64,000 nucleotides of DNA from Mycobacterium syngnathidarum (GTDB lineage: Bacteria > Actinomycetota > Actinomycetes > Mycobacteriales > Mycobacteriaceae). Shown piece by piece: positions 44,239 to 55,104 of the stretch. The notes under the pieces are model-generated. The model had not been told where the DNA came from, made no database searches, and saw nothing but the letters and a program-made list of their open reading frames with translations. The translations under genes and the position numbers were made by a program. Each line of letters begins with the position of its first letter. The first letter of the stretch is position 1. The stretch lies in contig NZ_MLCL01000093.1 of assembly GCF_001942625.1 (NCBI RefSeq), positions 1-64,000 of the forward strand, read 5' to 3'.

Positions 44239-45046
44239 TCGGGTCGGCGGGCCGTCCCGTCCACCGGGGGTCTCGCCGCTCGATGTAGGCGCGCACCCCT
44301 TCGCGTGCGTCGTCGTGCGCCATCAGGCTCAGGTGGATCTCGGTCTCCCTGGCGCCGACACCGGCCCGGTCGAGGTCATACGAGTCCCACAGCAGCCGCT
44401 TGCTGGCCGCGACCGACATCGGTGCGGTGTTGATCGCGATGTCGTGGGCGAGTTCCAGTGCGGCGGGCAACACCTGCTCGGCCGGTAGCACCCGGCTGCC
44501 CAAGCTGAGTTCGACGGCGCGGCGCCCGTCGAATGTCGCCCCGGTCAGCAGGATCTCGGCGGCGTTGGCCAGGCCGACCAGCCGGGGCAGGACCCAGTGC
44601 GAGTAGGCGTCACCCACCATGCCGCGCCGGACCTGCACTACGCCGTACCGCGCGTCCGCGGCGAAAAGCCGGATGTCACATTGCAAAGCAAGTGTCAGCC
44701 CGATGCCGATGGCGTGACCGTTGACCGCGGCGATCACCGGTTTACCGAGGGTCCAGGCCGGCACGGCCAGGCCCGCGGCGCTGAATTCCCGAGCGGGCTC
44801 GGTGAAGGTCTGCTCGCCCGCCCCGAGGTCCGCGCCGGCGCAGAAGGCTGGTGGTGCCCCGGTCAGCACGATCACGCGAACCGCGTCGTCGCCGTCGCAA
44901 CGCAGAAAGGCGTCGGCGAGCTCCTCGCGCATGCCGCCGCCGAAGGCATTGCGACGCTCGGGGCGGTTCAGCATGACGATCGCGACGGAGCCGTCGAACG
45001 TGACCCGCAGGGTCTGGTACTGCGGTAGCTCAGAGCGAGTGGTCAC
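44231..45046 (-). CDS. Enoyl-CoA hydratase/isomerase-family (crotonase-fold) protein
   Basis: A 271-residue crotonase-fold protein: VAIVMLNRPERRNAFGGGMREEL (about residue 18, in pieces), APPAFCAGADLGAGE with the oxyanion-hole GAD (about 73-79), and VNGHAIGIGLTLALQCDIRLF. The two catalytic glutamates of classical hydratases are not seen: the first site reads IGIGLTLAL and the second YGVVQVRRG. It may therefore catalyse another crotonase-type reaction (isomerisation, thioester hydrolysis or decarboxylation). GTG 45046 is chosen; the longer frame would run into the glgX hairpin region. Convergent with pncA. Confidence 0.82.
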   Translation of the reverse strand: MTTRSELPQYQTLRVTFDGSVAIVMLNRPERRNAFGGGMREELADAFLRCDGDDAVRVIVLTGAPPAFCAGADLGAGEQTFTEPAREFSAAGLAVPAWTLGKPVIAAVNGHAIGIGLTLALQCDIRLFAADARYGVVQVRRGMVGDAYSHWVLPRLVGLANAAEILLTGATFDGRRAVELSLGSRVLPAEQVLPAALELAHDIAINTAPMSVAASKRLLWDSYDLDRAGVGARETEIHLSLMAHDDAREGVRAYIERRDPRWTGRPADPTS

Positions 45047-45064
45047 CGCTGTAACGTACCGCCG

Positions 45065-45111
45065 CACATTCGACCGGCCACGGCTCCCCGGGAGCCGTAA
45101 GGTCGAATGTG
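45065..45111. promoter_or_regulatory. Nested inverted repeat at the glgX start codon
   Basis: Outer arms CACATTCGACC (45065-45075) and GGTCGAATGTG (45101-45111) pair perfectly over 11 bp; an inner stem ACGGCTC (45080-45086) / GAGCCGT (45092-45098) has a 5-nt loop. The glgX GTG (45111) begins at the base of the outer stem and the weak ribosome-binding sequence AAGG is within it. It could be an mRNA hairpin that limits initiation or a protein operator for the divergent pair. Confidence 0.6.
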
Positions 45112-47234
45112 TGACTGTGGAGACGTGGCGGGGCAAGGCCTACCCACTGGGTGCGACGTACGACGGCTCGGGCACCAACTTCGCGTTGTTCAGTGAGGTC
45201 GCCGAGAAGGTCGAACTGTGCCTGTTCGACCCGGACGAGTCCGGGACGCTGCACGAAACCCGGGTGACGCTTCCCGAGGTCGACGGATTTGTCTGGCACG
45301 GTTTCATTCCGGGAGTCGAGCCGGGCCAGCGCTACGGCTATCGCGTGCACGGCCCGTACGATCCCGCAGCCGGTCACCGGTGCAACCCGAACAAGCTGGT
45401 GCTGGATCCCTACGCCAAGGCCATCGAGGGATCCTTCGACTGGGGTCAGCCGCTGTTTTCGTACAACTTCGACGAGCCGGCAACCCGCAACGACGACGAT
45501 TCGGCGGCCAGCATGCCGAAGGCCGTGGTGATCAACCCGTACTTCGACTGGGGCGTCGATCATCCGCCCAGCCATGAGTACGCCGACACCGTCATCTACG
45601 AGGCCCACGTCAAGGGACTGACCCAGACCCACCCGGATGTCCCCGAGCAGCTGCGCGGAACCTACGCCGGCGTTGCTCACCCCGTGATTGTCGAGCACCT
45701 GAAAGCCTTGGGGGTCAACGCCATCGAGCTGATGCCAGTGCATCACTTCGTGGACGACTCGACTCTGGTCGAGAAGGGTTTGTCGAATTACTGGGGCTAC
45801 AACACGATCGGGTTCCTGGCACCCGACCCCCGCTACAGTTCGGCAGGTACCCCGGGCGGCCACGTCCAGGAATTCAAGGCCATGGTGCGGGAACTGCACG
45901 CCAACGGCATCGAGGTGATCCTCGACGTCGTCTACAACCACACGGCCGAGGGCAACCACCTGGGCCCGACGTTGTCCATGCGCGGCATCGACAACGCCGC
46001 CTATTACCGGCTGGCCGACGACGACTTGCAGTACTACATGGACTACACCGGCACCGGCAACAGTCTCAATGTCGGCCATCCCCATTCGCTGCAACTGATC
46101 ATGGACTCGCTGCGGTACTGGGTCACCGAGATGCATGTCGACGGCTTCCGTTTCGATCTGGCCGCCACCCTGGCCCGCGAGTTCTACGATGTGGACCGCC
46201 TGAGCGCGTTTTTCGAACTGGTGCAGCAGGATCCGATCGTCAGCCAGGTCAAGCTGATCGCCGAGCCGTGGGATGTCGGCCCCGGCGGATACCAGGTGGG
46301 TAACTTTCCGCCGCAGTGGACGGAGTGGAACGGCAAGTTCCGCGACACCGTTCGCGACTACTGGCGCGGTGAGCCGGCCACCCTCGACGAGTTCGCCTAC
46401 CGGCTGACCGGCTCGGCCGATCTGTATGAGCAGACCGGGCGCCGCCCGTTCGCCTCCATCAACTTCGTCACCGCCCATGACGGTTTCACGCTGCGTGACC
46501 TGGTGTCCTACAACGAGAAACACAATCAGGCCAACGGCGAGGACAACCGCGACGGCGAGAGCAACAACAAGTCGTGGAACTGCGGCGCCGAGGGCCCGTC
46601 AGACGATCCGGAGATCAACCGGCTTCGCGCCCGCCAGCAGCGCAATTTCCTGGCCACTCTGTTGCTCTCCCAAGGCGTTCCGATGCTCTCACACGGTGAC
46701 GAGCTCGGCCGCACCCAGAGTGGCAACAACAACGTGTACTGCCAGGACAACGAGATTTCCTGGATCGATTGGGCCAGCGCCGATTCCGATCTCCTCGAGT
46801 TCACCCGTTCGGTGTCGGCCCTGCGCGCCGCACATCCGGTGTTCCGGCGCCGCAGGTTCTTCGACGGCCGGCCGGTCCGCGAGGCGGGTAGCGACGGGTC
46901 ACCCGACATCGCCTGGTTCGCACCCGACGGTTCGGACATGACGGCCGAGGATTGGGAGACCGGGTATGCCAAGTCGGTGGCGATGTACTTGAACGGGGAG
47001 GGCATCGCCGATCCCGATGTCCGGGGCCAGCGCGTGGTCGACGACTCGTTCTTGCTGTGTTTCAACGCGCACTACGAACCGATCGAGTTTGTTTTACCCC
47101 CCGAACAATTCGCCGCCCGGTGGGTTCCGGCAATCAGCACGTCGGCAAACTCCACACGCGACGCGGCCGCCGCCGGCAGCGCGGTGAAAGTCGATGCGCG
47201 CGCCGTCCTGATACTGCAGTCGGAATCAGATTGA
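45111..47234 (+). CDS. glgX: Glycogen debranching enzyme (GlgX/TreX)
   Basis: A 707-residue GH13 isoamylase-type debranching enzyme that hydrolyses alpha-1,6 branches in glycogen. The N-terminal CBM48-like domain (FALFSEVAEKVELCLFDPDE, in pieces) precedes the barrel: IELMPVHHF, VILDVVYNHTAEGN, GFRFDLAATLAR with the nucleophile Asp (about 347), LIAEPWDVG with the acid/base Glu (about 384) and FVTAHDGFTLRDLVSYN with the transition-state Asp (about 455). GTG 45111 fits the usual N-terminus; the GTG at 45117 is an alternative. It belongs with treS and mak nearby in alpha-glucan and trehalose metabolism. The start lies in a nested hairpin. Confidence 0.93.
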   Translation: MTVETWRGKAYPLGATYDGSGTNFALFSEVAEKVELCLFDPDESGTLHETRVTLPEVDGFVWHGFIPGVEPGQRYGYRVHGPYDPAAGHRCNPNKLVLDPYAKAIEGSFDWGQPLFSYNFDEPATRNDDDSAASMPKAVVINPYFDWGVDHPPSHEYADTVIYEAHVKGLTQTHPDVPEQLRGTYAGVAHPVIVEHLKALGVNAIELMPVHHFVDDSTLVEKGLSNYWGYNTIGFLAPDPRYSSAGTPGGHVQEFKAMVRELHANGIEVILDVVYNHTAEGNHLGPTLSMRGIDNAAYYRLADDDLQYYMDYTGTGNSLNVGHPHSLQLIMDSLRYWVTEMHVDGFRFDLAATLAREFYDVDRLSAFFELVQQDPIVSQVKLIAEPWDVGPGGYQVGNFPPQWTEWNGKFRDTVRDYWRGEPATLDEFAYRLTGSADLYEQTGRRPFASINFVTAHDGFTLRDLVSYNEKHNQANGEDNRDGESNNKSWNCGAEGPSDDPEINRLRARQQRNFLATLLLSQGVPMLSHGDELGRTQSGNNNVYCQDNEISWIDWASADSDLLEFTRSVSALRAAHPVFRRRRFFDGRPVREAGSDGSPDIAWFAPDGSDMTAEDWETGYAKSVAMYLNGEGIADPDVRGQRVVDDSFLLCFNAHYEPIEFVLPPEQFAARWVPAISTSANSTRDAAAAGSAVKVDARAVLILQSESD

Positions 47235-47308
47235 ACGTCAATTCAAGAGGTTGCTCATCGATCGGATGTCCCTGCCCTAACCAGGAAGTCTGGTAACTTG
47301 AACATGTA

Positions 47309-47420
47309 GCAGCCGTGGCCGCCTAAGTAGACATTGAGCGCTTGTTTCGATGTCACCAGCCGGGCGGGCTGGGGGGTACGAGCCGAAGAGCGGCGGCAAC
47401 TACCCTGCGGCCACGGCTGC
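47309..47420. ncRNA. Candidate structured RNA between glgX and fadE (strand uncertain)
   Basis: A perfect 14-bp inverted repeat GCAGCCGTGGCCGC (47309-47322) / GCGGCCACGGCTGC (47407-47420) encloses 84 nt that contain a second hairpin CCAGCC ... GGCTGG near 47357-47373. The 358-bp gap has no good gene. This could be a riboswitch-like leader of the acyl-CoA dehydrogenase operon, a small RNA, or a glgX 3' structure. I match it to no known RNA class. Confidence 0.35.
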
Positions 47421-47592
47421 GGCCTCTTACGGGCTGTGCCGCGGCACCCCACATCCCAACCCAGTTGATTCATTCGACGTTCACCGGCCGGTCACCTCGG
47501 TGTGGCCGTGGCCTCGCGGTTGCCGAGGCGGCTGGTGCGGTAGCACTGGACCGTCGTAGGTACCCAACCAACCGCTGGGTTAGTGTGCAGTC

Positions 47593-48750
47593 ATGCAGCT
47601 AGCCCTCACCCCGGAGGAAGCCGCCTTCCGCGACGAACTCCGCACCTTCTTTACGACGAAGATTCCCGCCGAGCTTCGCGAACGAAACCGGCTCGGGCTG
47701 CCGATCGGCAAAGAAGGCATCGTCACAGCGCACAAGATCCTGCATGAGCACGGACTCGCGGTGCCCAACTGGCCCGTCGAGTGGGGCGGCAAGGACTGGA
47801 CGCCCAATCAGCACCAGATCTGGCTCGACGAGATGCAGCTGGCCAGCGTTCCCGAGCCGCTGACCTTCAACGCCCGGATGGTGGGGCCGGTGATCGCCGA
47901 GTTCGGATCACAGGAGATCAAGGAGCGCTTCCTGCCGCCGACCGCCGCGCTCGACATCTGGTGGTGCCAGGGCTTCTCCGAGCCCGAGGCCGGCTCCGAC
48001 CTGGCGTCGCTGCGCACCACCGCGATACGCGACGGCGACAGCTACGTGGTCAACGGCCAGAAGACCTGGACCACCCTGGGTCAGCACGCGGACTGGATCT
48101 TCTGCCTGGTCCGGACCGACCCGCAGGCACCCAAGAAGCAGGCCGGCATCTCGTTCCTGCTGTTCGAGATGAACACCCCCGGCGTCACGCTGCGCCCGAT
48201 CAAGCTGATCGACGGCAGCTACGAGGTCAACGAGGTGTTCTTCGAGGACGTCCGGGTTCCCGCCGACCAGCTCGTCGGCGAAGAGAACCAGGGCTGGACC
48301 TACGCGAAGTTCCTGCTCGGCAACGAGCGCACCGGTATCGCCCAGGTTGCCCGCACCAAGGTGCGGCTGGCCGAGGTGAAGGAACGCGCCGCGGCCAACG
48401 GCCTGCTGGCCGACCCGCTGTTCGCCGCCCGCCTGGCCGAGGCCGAAAACGACGTGCTGGCATTGGAACTCACCCAGATGCGGGTGACCTCCGATTCGGC
48501 CGACGGCAAGCCGAGCCCGGCCTCGTCGGTGCTGAAGCTGCGCGGCAGCCAGTTGCAGCAGACCGCTACCGAACTGCTGGTCGAGGTCGCCGGCGCTGAC
48601 GCCCTGCCCTACGAGGCCGGCGACATCGCCTCCCCGGACTGGGCGCAGCACGCCGCCCCGCACTACCTCAACTACCGCAAGACCTCGATCTACGGCGGTA
48701 GCAACGAGGTGCAGCGCACCATCATCGCGTCCACCATTCTCGGATTGTGA
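47593..48750 (+). CDS. Acyl-CoA dehydrogenase, first subunit
   Basis: A 385-residue acyl-CoA dehydrogenase with N-terminal helices LALTPEEAAFRDELRTFF, the FAD/substrate loop WWCQGFSEPEAGSDLASLRTTA (in pieces), the VNGQKTWTTLGQHADW segment and the C-terminal KTSIYGGSNEVQRTIIASTI. In place of the YEGT catalytic glutamate it reads YGGSNEVQ, as in many mycobacterial FadE subunits that work as heteromers. It is 8 bp before a second, shorter acyl-CoA dehydrogenase. Together they are likely an alpha2beta2 enzyme for a bulky or branched acyl-CoA. Confidence 0.9.
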   Translation: MQLALTPEEAAFRDELRTFFTTKIPAELRERNRLGLPIGKEGIVTAHKILHEHGLAVPNWPVEWGGKDWTPNQHQIWLDEMQLASVPEPLTFNARMVGPVIAEFGSQEIKERFLPPTAALDIWWCQGFSEPEAGSDLASLRTTAIRDGDSYVVNGQKTWTTLGQHADWIFCLVRTDPQAPKKQAGISFLLFEMNTPGVTLRPIKLIDGSYEVNEVFFEDVRVPADQLVGEENQGWTYAKFLLGNERTGIAQVARTKVRLAEVKERAAANGLLADPLFAARLAEAENDVLALELTQMRVTSDSADGKPSPASSVLKLRGSQLQQTATELLVEVAGADALPYEAGDIASPDWAQHAAPHYLNYRKTSIYGGSNEVQRTIIASTILGL

Positions 48751-48758
48751 GTTGAGCC

Positions 48759-49859
48759 ATGGACTTTCAGCTGACTGACGAACAGACCCTGCTGGCCGAC
48801 ACCACCCGTGACCTGCTGTCAGGCTATGACACCGAAAAGCGCAACAAGGTGGTGGAGGCCGAGCCCGGATTCGACCGCCAGATCTGGGGGCAGCTCGCCG
48901 AGGTGGGCGTGCTGGGCCTCGGGTTCGACGAGGATTCCGGTGGCCAGATCGAGATCATGGTGGTGCTGAACGAGCTCGGGCGCCGGCTGGCCCCCGAGCC
49001 GGTGCTGCACGGTGCGATCGGCCCGGGCGCGATCATCGCCGAGGCCGGCACCGACGCCCAGCGCGCGCTTCTCGACGAAGTCGCCTCCGGCGAACGGATT
49101 CTGGCCTTCGCCCACGCTGAGCCGAGTGCCCGTGGATCGGCTGGTGTGACCACCACCGCGAAGCGCAGCGGCGACGGATGGACCCTGAGCGGTACCAAGA
49201 ACCCGGTGCTGGCCGGCGACATCGCCGACACGTTGATCGTGAGCGCGGCCCTGCCCGACGGCGGCACCGGACTTTTCCTGGTCGACGCCGCCAACGTGAG
49301 CCGCCAGGGCTACCGCACCTTCGACGGCCAGCGCGGCGCCCAGGTCACCCTGGACGCGGCCCCCGCCGAACCGCTGGGTGAGGCCGTCGACGCCAGTGCC
49401 GCGATCACCGACGCGCTGGTTCGGATCTCGGCGGGCCTGTGTGCCGAGGCGGTCGGCGCGATGGACGAATCGCTGCGCCTGACCACCGACTACCTCAAGC
49501 AGCGCAAGCAGTTCGGGGTGACGCTGAGCAAGTTCCAAACCCTGACCCAGCGGGCCGCCGACATGTACATGTCGCTGGAGCTGGCGCGCAGCATGGGCAA
49601 CTACGCCGCAATGTCCATCGCCGACGGGGAACTGGACCCGGTGATCGCGGCCCGCGCCAAGCTGCAGATCGGGCGTTCGGGCCGGCACATCGCGCAGGAG
49701 TCGATCCAACTGCACGGTGGTATCGGTGTCACCGCGGAGTACCCCATCGGGCACTACGCCGCCCGGCTGACCGCGATCGAGCACACCCTGGGCTCGTCTT
49801 CTGACCAGCTACGGACGCTGGTCGGCCAGCTCGACAGCTACGAGATCGCCACGCTCTGA
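48759..49859 (+). CDS. Acyl-CoA dehydrogenase, second subunit
   Basis: A 366-residue acyl-CoA dehydrogenase-like protein: MDFQLTDEQTLLADTTRDLL start, weak FAD segment FAHAEPSARGSAGVTTTAKR, SGTKNPVLAGDIADTLIVSA and C-terminal QLHGGIGVTAEYPIGHYAARL (in pieces). The catalytic region is more degenerate than in the preceding gene, typical of the partner subunit in mycobacterial heteromeric FadE pairs. The start is 8 bp after the first subunit's stop. Its 3' end overlaps the convergent MFS gene by 51 nt. Confidence 0.88.
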   Translation: MDFQLTDEQTLLADTTRDLLSGYDTEKRNKVVEAEPGFDRQIWGQLAEVGVLGLGFDEDSGGQIEIMVVLNELGRRLAPEPVLHGAIGPGAIIAEAGTDAQRALLDEVASGERILAFAHAEPSARGSAGVTTTAKRSGDGWTLSGTKNPVLAGDIADTLIVSAALPDGGTGLFLVDAANVSRQGYRTFDGQRGAQVTLDAAPAEPLGEAVDASAAITDALVRISAGLCAEAVGAMDESLRLTTDYLKQRKQFGVTLSKFQTLTQRAADMYMSLELARSMGNYAAMSIADGELDPVIAARAKLQIGRSGRHIAQESIQLHGGIGVTAEYPIGHYAARLTAIEHTLGSSSDQLRTLVGQLDSYEIATL

Positions 49860-51293
49860 CACGAGTTCTGAAGGGGCCTCGGCTGGTTCATCCGGCCGGG
49901 GCCCTCTCGGTATCGCCATCGCGAGGAGGGCGGCACCGGCGGCCGCGGCGGCCGCGATCAACAACCCGGCACGGAACCCACCCAACGACGGCAAGGCGTG
50001 CCCGGCCACGGTGATGGTCATCTGAGCCAGCACCGCGGTCATCACCGCACTCGACGTCGAGGTACCCAGCGAGCGGGCCAGTGAGTTGATGCTGTTGGCG
50101 GACGCGGTTTCCGACACCGGCACTGCGGCGTTGATCAGGGCCGGGAGGGCCGCGAAGGCGAACCCGACGCCGAAACTGACGATCAGGCCGAGCACCATCA
50201 CCCCGGCCGGGGTACCGAGCAACACGGTGCCGGCCAGGTAGCCCGCGGCGATGATCACGCTGCCGATCACCAGCACGACCTTCGGTCCGCGCGCGGCCAC
50301 CACGCGGGCGGCCACCGGTGCGGCGGCCATCATCGCCAGCCCGCCGGGCGCCATCCACAGGCCGGTGGCGATCATGCTCTGGCCCAAGCCGAATCCCGTT
50401 TCCCGGGGCATCTCCAGCAGTTGCGGGCCGACGAGCGACAACGCGAACATGCCGAAGCCCACCGCGATGGACGCCAGGTTCGTCAGGAGCACCGGACGTT
50501 TCAGCGTGGTCCGCATGTCCACGATCGGTGCGGGTACCCGGTACTGCCACCAGGTGAACACCCCGAAGGTCACCGCCGCGCCGGCGAACAGCCCCAGCGT
50601 GGTGACACTGCTCCAGCCCCACATCCCGCCTTTGGAGATCGGCAGCAACAGCATCACCAGCCCGATCCCCAGTGTGAGGGCACCGATCGGATCGAAGCGG
50701 TGATCGGACGAGACGGGTTCCAGGTCCGGGACCAGCAGGACGAAAAGAATGCCGGAAGCCAGGCCGAGGAAGGCCGAGCACCAGAACAGGGCGTGCCAGT
50801 TGAAGTGTTCGGCGATCACCGCCGACAGCGGCAGCCCCAGCGCGCCGCCGACGCCCAGCGAGGCACTCATCAGCCCCATCGCCGAGGCCACCCGCTCGGC
50901 GGGCAGGGCGGTGCGCAGCACGCTGATGCCCAGTGGGATTACCGGAGCACCGAAGCCCTGCAGACCTCGCCCGATCACCAGCGGGATCAGCGAGGTGGTC
51001 GTCGCGGCGATCAGCGAGCCGGTGAACAGCAGCGCGGCGCACAGCACCAGGATCCGTTTGGGGCCGTACATGTCACCGAGCCGACCCAGCATCGGCGTGG
51101 CGACGGCGCCGGTCAGCAGGGTCGCGGTGATCGCCCAGGACGCGTTGGCCGCGCTGGTGTCGAGCAGCGCAGGCAGCTGCGGAATGAGCGGAATGATCAG
51201 GGTCTGCATGAGCGAGACGCTGATGCCCGCGGCGGCGAGCACTGCGATCAGCAGCCCACCGGACGCCGATCGGCGCGTGGGCTGATTAGGCAT
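49809..51293 (-). CDS. MFS transporter (DHA2/EmrB-like)
   Basis: A 494-residue major facilitator with about fourteen membrane segments, as in the DHA2 drug:H+ antiporter family. The motif-A-like GRLGDMYGPKRI is about residue 70 and RGLQGFGAPVIPLGISVLR (about 108) is motif-C-like. Charged C-terminal tail (GPRPDEPAEAPSELVSERGD). The substrate is unknown. It starts 13 bp after the mak stop on the same strand and may be co-transcribed with treS-mak. The 51-nt overlap with fadE is convergent. Confidence 0.88.
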   Translation of the reverse strand: MPNQPTRRSASGGLLIAVLAAAGISVSLMQTLIIPLIPQLPALLDTSAANASWAITATLLTGAVATPMLGRLGDMYGPKRILVLCAALLFTGSLIAATTTSLIPLVIGRGLQGFGAPVIPLGISVLRTALPAERVASAMGLMSASLGVGGALGLPLSAVIAEHFNWHALFWCSAFLGLASGILFVLLVPDLEPVSSDHRFDPIGALTLGIGLVMLLLPISKGGMWGWSSVTTLGLFAGAAVTFGVFTWWQYRVPAPIVDMRTTLKRPVLLTNLASIAVGFGMFALSLVGPQLLEMPRETGFGLGQSMIATGLWMAPGGLAMMAAAPVAARVVAARGPKVVLVIGSVIIAAGYLAGTVLLGTPAGVMVLGLIVSFGVGFAFAALPALINAAVPVSETASANSINSLARSLGTSTSSAVMTAVLAQMTITVAGHALPSLGGFRAGLLIAAAAAAGAALLAMAIPRGPRPDEPAEAPSELVSERGDLVAVELADQRP

Positions 51294-51306
51294 GCTAAAG
51301 AAGGTA

Positions 51307-52625
51307 TCAGCCGATCAGGCGCGCCACCGAAGCCAGCGGGACAGGTAGCCAGCTCGGCCGGTACCGAGCCTCATAGGCCGCCTCGTAGACCGCCTTGTCC
51401 AGCTCATAGGCGGCCAGCAAGGCGGCATGCTCGCGCGGATCGACACCGGCCACCGCGGCGTAGCCGTCGCAGAACGCCGTGCTGTTGCGGTCGGCCCATT
51501 CCCTGGCCCTGGCGGCCAGTTGCCTGGCCCGGTCATCGTCTCCTGCCAGGTCCACCAGCCGCGCATACGCCGCGTACTCGAATGACCGCACCATGCCCGC
51601 GACGTCGCGCATCGGAGAATCCGGGCTGCGGCGCAGCTCCAGCGGCTGGCCGGGCTCCCCTTCGAAGTCGATCAGCAGCCATCGCTCCGGGGTTCGCAGC
51701 ACCTGGCCCAGATGTAGATCGCCATGGACCCGCTGCACGTTCACCGGCTCCTCGGCCAGCTTACGGTAGCGCTCCTCGATCAATGAAACATGTTGACGCA
51801 GTTCGGGTACGGCCTCGGCGGCGGTGGCCAGACGGGCGGACATGAGCTCGGCCGGGAACGGCACCGACTCGGTGCCGAGTTGCTCGGCCAGACAGGCATG
51901 CACCGAGGCCACCGCCTCGCCCAGCCGGTAGGACTCGGCGGCGAAGTCACCGCCCACCTCGTCGGCATAGAGGTCACCTTCGGCGAACAGATCCCGGGTG
52001 CTGGCGGTGGCCATGTCCCAGCCCTCAGCAGAGTTGGCGGCGAACTCGGTCACCATGCCGAGCGCGAAAGTCTCACCGTCCCAGTCGATCTCCATCGAGC
52101 CGAGCAGCGCAGCGACGTGCGGATTGCCCGCCCTGACCAGCACCCGGTTGAGTTCGATGTCAGGATTGACACCGGGGGTGATCCGGCGGAACACCTTGAG
52201 TACGGCTTCCTGCCCGAACACCACACTGGTGTTGCTCTGCTCGGCCCCCGAAACTCGCGGCGCCGCGTCCAGTGGCAGGACAGCACCGGGCTCCTTGCCG
52301 CACCTGAGCCCGTCCACTTCGGCAGATCGGTCGATCATCTGCAGCAGGTACCGCGCGGCGTCCTGGTCATAGAGCGCGTCGTAGGCGGTCCGCCCGTCGC
52401 CACTACCGATGGTGGCCACTGCGCTGTACTCGTCGATCGGCTCGGCATCCCACTTCACCAGCACCTGGTATCGCTCTGCGCTCCCGTCGGCATAGGACAC
52501 CTTCAGCAACGTGAGGTCCAGATCGTCACTGAGCGAGGCCACCAAACCCGGTGTTGCGGAGACCAATTCACGGCCACGTCCGGCGTACCACCGTTGTTGG
52601 CCGAGCCAGTCACCGAATTCGACAC

Positions 52626-52629
<4 letters not shown>
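51307..52629 (-). CDS. mak: Maltokinase
   Basis: A 440-residue maltokinase (also called Pep2), close to the 441 residues of the M. smegmatis enzyme. It phosphorylates maltose to maltose 1-phosphate for GlgE-type alpha-glucan synthesis. The kinase-like catalytic elements are [15 protein letters not shown] (about residue 300) and [20 protein letters not shown] (about 318, in pieces). The N-terminal cap ([20 protein letters not shown]) is typical. ATG 52629 overlaps the treS stop by 4 nt, so the two are translationally coupled; TreS and Mak form a complex. The MFS gene follows 13 nt later. Confidence 0.95.
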
Positions 52630-54386
<1,757 letters not shown>

Positions 54387-54613
54387 ACAGGTTTCCAACG
54401 TACCCACTCGCAGGCCCTCCGACACCCGCTACGAACCGCCAATGGCCTTGGCACCCCGAAATGATCCTGCAGCAACGTGATTCGCCCGGCCGGGTGTGTT
54501 TGCGGAAAAACTAACGGTTGAATAAGAGACGGCGACGGGTTACGTTTTTCCCGCATTTGATCTCCTCGTCGGCCATGGGCCGGCGATCACGAACACTCGA
54601 CGAGGGATGGCCT

Positions 54614-55072
54614 GTGGGTGAGTCCGCACCAAATGACGGTGAAGCACCAGTAATCGTTGGTCTGTCTGATGCGGCGATGCACATGTACATCGCAGCGATC
54701 GACGCGCTACCGCCCGCCGGCGACCCTGAGTACGCCGACCGTGTCGCGGTCGTTCTCAGCGGTCTGCGCAAGCTGCAGACATCGCTGTCGGAGGCGGCGG
54801 GCCGCAGCCGCGTCACGCCGTCGGTCATCGTCGCGCTGAGCGGCGTACGGCACCGCTACGACGAGCTGATGACAGCGGCGGCCGAAGGGCCGGCCGCCAC
54901 GCTCGGTCAGCGCCTCTACGTGGCCCGCGGCCGCGCCAAGCTGTCCACCCAGGAAGCCGCGAACGGCGTCGGCCTGCGCAAAGACCTCATCGAGGCCGTC
55001 GAGGCCGAGGAGCCCGCGACCGAGTCCGAAACCGCTCAGATCAAGGACCTGATCGCCGCTCTCGGCGGCTGA
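54614..55072 (+). CDS. HTH (XRE-like) C-terminal-domain protein
   Basis: A 152-residue protein from GTG 54614 (GAGGGA ribosome-binding site). Residues about 20-85 form a helical region (IVGLSDAAMHMYIAAIDALPP and VAVVLSGLRKLQTSLSEAAG, in pieces). From about residue 95, LGQRLYVARGRAKLSTQEAANGV followed by GLRKDLIEAVEAEEP resembles an XRE-type helix-turn-helix. It is likely a small regulator or adaptor in the cytoplasm. An ATG at 54575 would extend it by 13 residues. Divergent from treS; the two share a 227-bp upstream region. Confidence 0.75.
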   Translation: MGESAPNDGEAPVIVGLSDAAMHMYIAAIDALPPAGDPEYADRVAVVLSGLRKLQTSLSEAAGRSRVTPSVIVALSGVRHRYDELMTAAAEGPAATLGQRLYVARGRAKLSTQEAANGVGLRKDLIEAVEAEEPATESETAQIKDLIAALGG

Positions 55073-55104
55073 ATCGCCCAACGTCCGGACGGTAGGGTCG
55101 CTGC

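Noticed and set aside
47350..47559. A 69-codon plus-strand frame between glgX and fadE
   Set aside because: It has no ribosome-binding site, runs through the inverted-repeat RNA candidate and looks like random GC-rich sequence.
47562..47580. ACCCA ... TGGGT imperfect palindrome before the acyl-CoA dehydrogenase pair
   Set aside because: Arms are only 5 bp with a 9-bp spacer, which is expected by chance in this composition.
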